A model generated the notes under the pieces. It was given only the letters and a program-made list of their open reading frames with translations. It had not been told where the DNA came from and made no database searches. A DNA stretch of 64,000 nucleotides, taken from NCBI GenBank assembly GCA_965207275.1, contig CBDBMH010000001.1, forward strand, positions 682,001 through 746,000, in the 5' to 3' direction. The position numbers and the translations under genes were made by a program. This stretch comes from Bin22 sp965207275 (GTDB taxonomy: Bacteria > Chloroflexota > Dehalococcoidia > Lucifugimonadales > UBA3495). Shown here piece after piece: positions 58,811 to 64,000 of the stretch; positions within the stretch are counted from its first letter, which is position 1; the number at the start of each line of letters is the position of its first letter.

Positions 58811-59017
58811 ATGGTTCTATCGAAGCTGATCCTGGAGAAATACCTGAATAACCGGTTTAACGCCGGCGCTGCCAAGGGCCGAGAAGAAGGTCGTGAAGAA
58901 GGTCGGGAAGAGGCCAATGAAGAATGGCGGGCCTGGTATAGCCGCATGATGGAAGCCACGGAACGGGGAGAGGAATTTGAAGAGCCTCCCCCCGAGTCGC
59001 CAACGGGAAAACAATAG
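58811..59017 (+). CDS. Small charged protein, duplicate of the preceding gene's tail
   Basis: 68 residues: MVLSKLILEKYLNNRF followed by a repeat REEGREEGREE and WRAWYSRMMEATERGEEFEE then PPPESP. Its first 16 residues are encoded by DNA identical over 48 bases to 58624-58671. There is no membrane segment. The ribosome site is weak (AGCAGG). It is likely a partial tandem duplication; it may be expressed as a free tail domain or be non-functional. Confidence 0.55.
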   Translation: MVLSKLILEKYLNNRFNAGAAKGREEGREEGREEANEEWRAWYSRMMEATERGEEFEEPPPESPTGKQ

Positions 59018-60118
59018 TCACCAGATCAGCATGGCGTCTCCAAAGCTGTAGAACCTGTACTTCTCCTTTATGGCCTCCTGGTAGGCGGCCAGGATGTTTT
59101 CCCGCCCCGCGAAGGCCGACACCAGCATTACCAGGGTTGAGCGGGGCAGGTGGAAGTTGGTGATCATCCCATCCACCAGCTGGAACCGGTGCCCCGGCAG
59201 AATGTACAGATCGGCCTGACCGCTGGCCGCGCCGATGGGGCCATCGTGCCCCGGTCCCCTGGCCTCCACGTCTCTCCCCACCTGCTCCAGAGTTCGCACC
59301 GACGTGGTGCCAACGGCAATTACGGGCCTGCCCTCATTGCGCGCCCTGGACAACGCGGCCGCCGTGTCCTCGGGCATCTCATAGTATTCGGTGTGAATGG
59401 CGTGTTCCTGCGGGCTGTCCTCAGAAACGGGGCGGAACGTGTCCAGTCCCACGTGCAGCGTAACGTAGGCAGTTTCCACCCCCCTGGCCTCCAGAGACTC
59501 CAGCAAGCCCGGTGTGAAGTGCAACCCCGCGGTGGGGGCGGCGGCGCTGCCCGGTCGGTCCGAATACACGGTCTGGTATCGCTCCGGGTCCTCCAGTCGT
59601 TGGTGAATGTAGGGAGGCAGGGGCATTTCACCGAGTTGGTCAATACCGGACTCGGCGGACAGGCGAACCCGGCGGATGCCGTCATTGCCGACCGAGAGGA
59701 CCTCGGCCTCCACTCCCCCGGATTCCAAATAGATTTGTGATGCCGCTAAGCCTGTCGACGCGGTTTTCCCGGAAGGGGAAGGCGCTTCCAGCCTCACTAC
59801 CGACCCCGGGCGCAGGCCGCGGCCCGGCTTGCCCAGGGCTTCCCAGGCTCCATCCTCTTCTCGGCGCAACAGCAACAATTCCACCCGGCCGCCGGTATCC
59901 TTGCGCCGGCCATAAAGGCGTGCCGGAATTACCCGGCTGCGGTTCAAAACCAGCACGGCGCCCGTGGGGATGAGTTCCAGGATATCGCTGAACTTGCGGT
60001 GTTCAATCCGGCCCGTGGCCCGGCTCAGGACCAGCAGGCGGGAAGCGTCCCGTTGTTCCAGCGGAGTCTGGGCGATCAACTCCGGCGGCAGGTGATAGTC
60101 GAAGTCGTCGGTACGCAT
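59018..60118 (-). CDS. queA: tRNA preQ1(34) S-adenosylmethionine ribosyltransferase-isomerase QueA
   Basis: 366 residues. Transfers and isomerises ribose from SAM to preQ1 in tRNA, giving epoxyqueuosine. Family sequence: FDYHLPPELIAQTPLEQRDA, PTGAVLVLNRSRVIPARLYG, AAPTAGLHFTPGLLESLEAR, VGLDTFRPV, VGTTSVRTLE and a C-terminal FHLPRSTLVMLVSAFAG. ATG at 60118; an in-frame extension to 60256 is not family-like. Complete. No other queuosine gene in the window. Confidence 0.95.
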   Translation of the reverse strand: MRTDDFDYHLPPELIAQTPLEQRDASRLLVLSRATGRIEHRKFSDILELIPTGAVLVLNRSRVIPARLYGRRKDTGGRVELLLLRREEDGAWEALGKPGRGLRPGSVVRLEAPSPSGKTASTGLAASQIYLESGGVEAEVLSVGNDGIRRVRLSAESGIDQLGEMPLPPYIHQRLEDPERYQTVYSDRPGSAAAPTAGLHFTPGLLESLEARGVETAYVTLHVGLDTFRPVSEDSPQEHAIHTEYYEMPEDTAAALSRARNEGRPVIAVGTTSVRTLEQVGRDVEARGPGHDGPIGAASGQADLYILPGHRFQLVDGMITNFHLPRSTLVMLVSAFAGRENILAAYQEAIKEKYRFYSFGDAMLIW

Positions 60119-60144
60119 GGATAGGGAAAGCAGACCGCGGGTGG

Positions 60145-60558
60145 CTAAGCGCCGATCAGGGCGGCCACGGCGCCGGCCGGGTCCTGGATTATACAGAATG
60201 TCTGGCCGCCCATTTCCCGGGGGCCGTCTATTACCGTTCCGCCCAGCTCTACGCATCGCCGGGCGCTTTCACCCACGTCCTCCACCACGATATAGACCAG
60301 CCAGTGGGGCGGGACGTTGGCGTTGCTGTCCCGGGCGTGGCAGATGCCGGCCACCGTCTGACTGCCGTCGGGCAGGTTTATGTTGTAGTCGCTGTAGTCG
60401 CCCATGTCGTGGTCGGTGTAGGTCCAGCCCACCACCTGGCAATAGAAGTCGCGAATTTCCGGGGCGTTGGGCACACTCAGGTCCTGCCAGGCAATGCTGC
60501 CCACGGGAGGCATCACAAAGTCTTGGGGTTCTTCGGCGGGTTGCTGCGATTCGGTCAT
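60145..60558 (-). CDS. VOC family protein
   Basis: 137 residues. One or two glyoxalase-type units: WQDLSVPNAPEIRDFYCQVV then AGICHARDSNANVPPHWLVY with VEDVGESARRCVELGGTVID and MGGQTFCIIQDPAGAVAALI at the end. Such two-unit VOC proteins are common but unassigned. It lies between queA and folD on the same strand with a 26-base gap to queA. Confidence 0.85.
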   Translation of the reverse strand: MTESQQPAEEPQDFVMPPVGSIAWQDLSVPNAPEIRDFYCQVVGWTYTDHDMGDYSDYNINLPDGSQTVAGICHARDSNANVPPHWLVYIVVEDVGESARRCVELGGTVIDGPREMGGQTFCIIQDPAGAVAALIGA

Positions 60559-60650
60559 GGGTGGTATTTCTCCGTGGAATGGTTTCCCTGAAGGGTCAAG
60601 GAGGCCAAATGGGCTGCTCCTGCATCTAATCCTTTATTTGCAAACAGACC

Positions 60651-61538
60651 CTACCGGCCGTGGATGCTGATGCGGGCGGCGGTCAGGGTGTTGACCAGAA
60701 GCATGGCGATGGTCATGGGGCCCACGCCCCCGGGCACCGGCGTTATAGCCTCGGCTTTAGCTGAAACGGGCTCAAAGTCCACGTCGCCCTCCAGTCGGTA
60801 GCCCCGGCGGCGGCTGGGATCGTCCACCCGGTTGACGCCCACGTCGACAACCACAACACCCTCCTTGACCATCTCGGCGGTGATGGCCCGGGGCTGGCCG
60901 ATGGCAGCCACCAGGATGTCGGCCTGGCGGGTCATTTCCGGCAGGTTGGCAGTGCGGGTGTGGGTGACGGTAACGGTGGCGTTGGAGCCTTCCCGCCGCT
61001 GGAGAAGCAGGGTGGCCAGGGGCTTCCCCACTATGTTGCTGCGACCGCAGACCACCACGTGCCTGCCGGCCGGGTCGTAGCCGTGCCGCAGTAGAATCTG
61101 CTGGATTCCGGCGGGGGTGGCGGGAATGAAATCGGGCACTCCCTGCAGCAGCTTCCCCAAGTTGAAGGGATGCAGGCCGTCCACGTCCTTGGCCGGATCC
61201 AGGGCCTCGATGATGGCGGTCTCCTCGATCTGGGACGGCAAGGGCAACTGGACCAGGATGCCGTGAAAGCGGGAATCGGCGTTGAGTTTCGCCACCAGGT
61301 CCAGCAGTTCAGCCTGGGAAGTCTCCTCAGAAAGGTGGAAGATTTCGCTGAATATGCCGGCCTCGTCACAGGCGCGGCCCTTGTTGCGGACGTAGATGGC
61401 GGACGCAGGGTCGCCGCCCACCAGTACTGCGGCCAGGCCAGGGGTAACGCCGTGCCTTTCCTGCATCTCCAGGACACCGGCGGCGACCTCGGTCCGCACT
61501 TTCCTGCCCAGTGCGGCGCCATCAAGAATCTTGGCCAT
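60651..61538 (-). CDS. folD: Bifunctional methylenetetrahydrofolate dehydrogenase/cyclohydrolase FolD
   Basis: 295 residues. Interconverts 5,10-methylene-, methenyl- and 10-formyl-tetrahydrofolate. Motifs: SAIYVRNKGRACDEAGI (catalytic Tyr/Lys), GILVQLPLP, VDGLHPFNLGKL, PATPAGIQQIL, VVCGRSNIVGKPLATLLLQR (NADP site) and TPVPGGVGPMTIAML. Length and motif order are normal. Confidence 0.95.
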   Translation of the reverse strand: MAKILDGAALGRKVRTEVAAGVLEMQERHGVTPGLAAVLVGGDPASAIYVRNKGRACDEAGIFSEIFHLSEETSQAELLDLVAKLNADSRFHGILVQLPLPSQIEETAIIEALDPAKDVDGLHPFNLGKLLQGVPDFIPATPAGIQQILLRHGYDPAGRHVVVCGRSNIVGKPLATLLLQRREGSNATVTVTHTRTANLPEMTRQADILVAAIGQPRAITAEMVKEGVVVVDVGVNRVDDPSRRRGYRLEGDVDFEPVSAKAEAITPVPGGVGPMTIAMLLVNTLTAARISIHGR

Positions 61539-62047
61539 TCAGCTGTCCCCAGATCCGACTACGGAAAAAACTTCGGGCCAATTTTAGCACGGGGCAAAGG
61601 GGGCCTCAACGGAATACCCCGTATCCGGCCGTCGTCCATTGCCGCTATCTTCGAAGATGTCCCGAATCCCCCCTTCCTGCGGTCGGTCCAGAAAGCGCTG
61701 CCGGAAGTCACCGGCTTGGTCAGCCTCGAAACAATTCTCGTCCCTGCCTTCAGCCGGGCCTTCTCGCACCCTTGGTTCCAGGCGCTGGGTGTTGGGCCCA
61801 GGGCTGTAAGCGGTGTGAACCGGAGAAGAATGCTCCTGGGAGGCGATATAGGTCCCTTTGCGGGAACGTTTATCCTGGGAGAATATCCAACTGCTGAAAA
61901 TTGAACGAAACTGGTCTACGGTAAGGCTGTTGACAAGCTAGATTATGTTATATTCTAGATACATTCTCAGCTACAAAGGTCCTTCTCAAATCGACGGTTG
62001 CCCCGCCAGCGCAGCCGCCCAGACCAGCATGAAGCAAAGGGGGTGCC
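61539..62047. other. divergent intergenic region
   Basis: About 509 bases between folD and the HEAT-repeat gene. A long plus-strand open frame reaches 61904 and its last 95 codons look almost protein-like, but there is no start codon within it in this region and no motif; it is not accepted. TTGACA at 61930-61935 with AT-rich sequence after it (TATTCT at 61951-61956, spacer 15) may be the promoter of the HEAT-repeat gene. Confidence 0.4.
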
Positions 62048-62971
62048 ATGTCACTGGAACGATTCCTCGAAGACCTTTCCGATCCGGCGATCCCCCTGAG
62101 TAATTCCGACTTTATTGAGCTTTCCGACCTGACGCCGGCCGAGTTGGGGGTATTCGCACGCCACTGGTTCCAGCTGTCACGGGAGCGGAAGCGCGCCCTC
62201 ATTACCACCCTGGTTGAACTGGCGGAGGACAGCCCCGAACTGGACTTCTGCACTATTTTCAAGATGTGCCTGAAGGACGAGGACGAGTGGCTGCAGGAAA
62301 GGGCTATTGACGGGCTGTGGGAGTACGAAGACCGCTCGGTGCTGCCCGGATTGATGCAGGTTTTGACCTCTCTGCGGGGGCCTGACGTGCGAGCGGCGGC
62401 GGCTTCCGCCCTGGGCAAGTTTTCACTGCTGGCCCAGGAGGGGCACCTGCTGGCCAGGGACTCCGGCAATGTCCACACCGCCCTTATGTCCATCCTGCGG
62501 GACCCTGATGAAAGTCTGGAGGTGCGCCGACGCAGCCTGGAAGCCGTCGCCCCCTTCAACACGCCTGACATCCGGGATTACGTGTGCTGGGCCTACCAGA
62601 GCGACGACCTGGCCCTGAAGACCAGCGCCATATTCGCCATGGGACGCACCGGCGAGGTGAGCTGGCTGCCCACCCTTATCAAGGAACTGGACAACCGGGA
62701 ACCGGCCATACGGTATGAGACGGCCAACGCCTGCGGCGACCTGGGTGAAGAGGACGTGGTGCCCTACCTGCTGGACCTGCTGGAAGACGAGGACTACCAG
62801 GTGCAGATAGCCGTGCTTGGCGCCCTGGGGAAGATCGGCGGGTCGCTGGCCAAGCGGGCCCTGACGCGCTGCATCGAGGAGGGCGACGCCTCCCTGGAAG
62901 AGGCCGCCCGGGTCGCGCTGGAGAACGTGGAATTCCTGGAAGACCCCATGGCTTTCTCGGCGGAAGTTTAG
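62048..62971 (+). CDS. HEAT-repeat domain protein
   Basis: 307 residues, mostly HEAT/PBS-lyase-type helical repeats of about 30 residues (for example VLPGLMQVLTSLRGPDVRAA, WLPTLIKELDNREPAIRYET, VVPYLLDLLEDEDYQVQIAV). Acidic overall; no catalytic domain or membrane segment. A scaffold or adaptor in the cytoplasm. A G-rich ribosome site precedes the ATG. Function unknown. Confidence 0.85.
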   Translation: MSLERFLEDLSDPAIPLSNSDFIELSDLTPAELGVFARHWFQLSRERKRALITTLVELAEDSPELDFCTIFKMCLKDEDEWLQERAIDGLWEYEDRSVLPGLMQVLTSLRGPDVRAAAASALGKFSLLAQEGHLLARDSGNVHTALMSILRDPDESLEVRRRSLEAVAPFNTPDIRDYVCWAYQSDDLALKTSAIFAMGRTGEVSWLPTLIKELDNREPAIRYETANACGDLGEEDVVPYLLDLLEDEDYQVQIAVLGALGKIGGSLAKRALTRCIEEGDASLEEAARVALENVEFLEDPMAFSAEV

Positions 62972-63132
62972 GTTCCGCCCGGGCGTCCCTTTCCCGTCAA
63001 GAGGGAAGATCAGGATGGCAGTGACGAGCGGCCCTCGACCGGCCTGCGTTGGAGCCACCGCGATCACAACCCGGCTTGTCTTTTGCCTGATCTGGGCGTG
63101 TCTGTGGGCGCACCCGCTATAAAGGCTTTCCC

Positions 63133-63591
63133 TTGCTGACACTAACCTCGCAACAGACTCAGCGCCTCGCCGCCGCCCCGGTCGGTCACCTGTCCACCGC
63201 CTCCAATTCGGGGACGCCCCACGTAATACCCGTGTGTTTCGCCCTGGAACAGTATGAGAACGGGGCAGCCATCTACATTGTCCTGGACCAGAAGCCCAAG
63301 CGGGCCGCGCTGTTCCGCCTGCGCCGGGTGCGCAACATCCTGGAGAACCCGCAAGCAGCCCTGGTGGTGGATCACTACGATACAGACTGGACCAAGCTTT
63401 GGTACATCCTGGTGACCGGCGCCGCAGAGCTGGTGGAAAGTGAGGACGGCGGTGAACGCCGCCGCGCTATCCGCCTGCTGCGGGAGAAATACCCCCAGTA
63501 CCGGGAAATGGACATAGACGATAACCCCGTCATCAAGGTAAATCCGGTTCGGGTTGTCGCCTGGTCCTTCACCCCCGAGCCTGGCTCCTGA
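63133..63591 (+). CDS. PPOX-class F420-dependent oxidoreductase-like protein
   Basis: 152 residues with a split-barrel flavin-binding fold. Family sequence: GHLSTASNSGTPHVIPVCFA, IYIVLDQKPKRAALFRLRRV with NILENPQAALVVDHYDTDWT, then REKYPQYREMDIDDNPVIKV and WSFTP at the end, resembling the TIGR03668-type F420-binding group. It would use F420 (or FMN) in a reductase reaction. The start is TTG at 63133, seven bases after AAAGG. F420 use fits the luciferase-like enzymes of the window. Confidence 0.85.
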   Translation: MLTLTSQQTQRLAAAPVGHLSTASNSGTPHVIPVCFALEQYENGAAIYIVLDQKPKRAALFRLRRVRNILENPQAALVVDHYDTDWTKLWYILVTGAAELVESEDGGERRRAIRLLREKYPQYREMDIDDNPVIKVNPVRVVAWSFTPEPGS

Positions 63592-63631
63592 TTCCCTGCC
63601 GATTCTACTTCTGTGTGCTACATTAGTTCCT

Positions 63632-64000
63632 ATGATATATACATGGGACACCGCTACCGTTGGCGACGCCTCGCCCCCCGGTTCCACCGAAATTACGGAC
63701 CAGCAGATTGCCGATTACTGCCGCGCCGCCCGCTACGAGAACCTGGTTTACACCAACCAGCCGGCTGCCCGTGAAACGGGACTGCCGGGCATCATCGCCC
63801 CGCCGGCCATGGTCCTGGCCTTCTCCCGGCCCCAAATTGCCGACCTTGCCGCCGCCAGCGACTGCACCCTGCCGGTGGGTCTCTCCCTGAACCCGGCCGT
63901 CATTTCCATTCGCTTCCAGGGCACGATGGTGACCCACGGCGACACCATAACCACGCGGACGGTCCTCACCGGCAAGGCACAAAGGGAAGCCGGCCGCTGC
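63632..64000 (+). CDS. MaoC-like dehydratase (partial, cut by window edge)
   Basis: The first 123 codons of a gene running off the right edge. ATG at 63632 opens a frame with no stop to 64000. Hot-dog fold sequence of the MaoC/FAS1-like type: ITDQQIADYCRAARYENLVY and GLPGIIAPPAMVLAF. Likely a hydratase of enoyl-CoA or related thioesters. The C-terminus is missing from the window. Confidence 0.75.
   Translation, partial: MIYTWDTATVGDASPPGSTEITDQQIADYCRAARYENLVYTNQPAARETGLPGIIAPPAMVLAFSRPQIADLAAASDCTLPVGLSLNPAVISIRFQGTMVTHGDTITTRTVLTGKAQREAGRC

Noticed and set aside
61600..61904. Possible gene in the folD/HEAT gap (plus strand)
   Set aside because: The last 95 codons look protein-like but contain no start codon at a suitable place, no ribosome site and no motif; it could be a remnant.
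1..64000. tRNA, rRNA, tmRNA, RNase P RNA, phage or transposase genes
   Set aside because: None was found by motif reading on either strand; a covariance-model scan could still find a small RNA.

Overview
The window looks like high-GC chromosomal DNA of an uncultured Chloroflexota bacterium, most likely of the SAR202/Dehalococcoidia type. This is inferred from gene content only: four luciferase-like (LLM) flavin monooxygenase genes, a fused HyuA-HyuB protein, an F420-type PPOX flavoprotein, a MaoC-like hydratase, collagen-like surface proteins, many TTG starts with strong AGGAGG-type ribosome sites, and large numbers of short dispersed repeats. No rRNA, tRNA, CRISPR array, phage or transposase gene was seen. 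Both window edges cut genes.

Layout. 0-12 kb: oxidative catabolism genes (frameshifted LLM gene, SDR, HyuA-HyuB fusion, TPR protein, two LLM genes) and a LivK-type binding lipoprotein. 12-14.6 kb: a Zn/Mn-type ABC transporter (permease and ATPase, with only a C-terminal scrap of the binding protein) downstream of a Fur-family regulator; both units carry a TGATA-N5-TATCA box. 15-23 kb: exonuclease III, then a four-gene assimilatory nitrate/nitrite operon (nasC-type reductase, NAD(P)H flavoprotein with a BFD [2Fe-2S] domain, siroheme nitrite reductase, NarK transporter), preceded by two palindromes.

23-41 kb is an accessory, surface-oriented region packed with repeats. It holds a 1059-aa Fn3/Ig-like secreted protein preceded by three overlapping micro-ORFs, a collagen-like anchored protein, a GIY-YIG protein, a cadherin-like membrane protein, a one-polypeptide sensor kinase-receiver-winged-helix regulator, a membrane-anchored protein carrying only a subtilase-type propeptide domain, and a 1238-aa subtilase with that same propeptide plus five PPC-like repeats. 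Dispersed repeats lie between these genes and also inside the reading frame of the anchored propeptide protein.

41-47 kb: an Opp/Dpp-type peptide ABC transporter (two permeases and a binding protein) with an LLM gene inserted between them. 47-53 kb: a squalene-synthesis cluster (polyprenyl synthase, HpnC, HpnD, HpnE) followed by an atypical SDR. 53-64 kb: mostly housekeeping genes: HpcH/HpaI aldolase, a HIT-YqeK pair (both Ap4A-type hydrolase families), acyl-CoA dehydrogenase, a PerR-like Fur protein, two VOC proteins, QueA, FolD, a HEAT-repeat protein, an F420/PPOX protein and the start of a MaoC-like gene.

The most unusual signals are the coding-compatible repeats in the anchored propeptide gene, the propeptide/subtilase pair, the micro-ORF leader with an 8-bp repeat tract, the single-chain two-component regulator, and three composite inverted-repeat elements sharing a palindromic core. 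All functions are read from sequence motifs by eye; no database search was possible.
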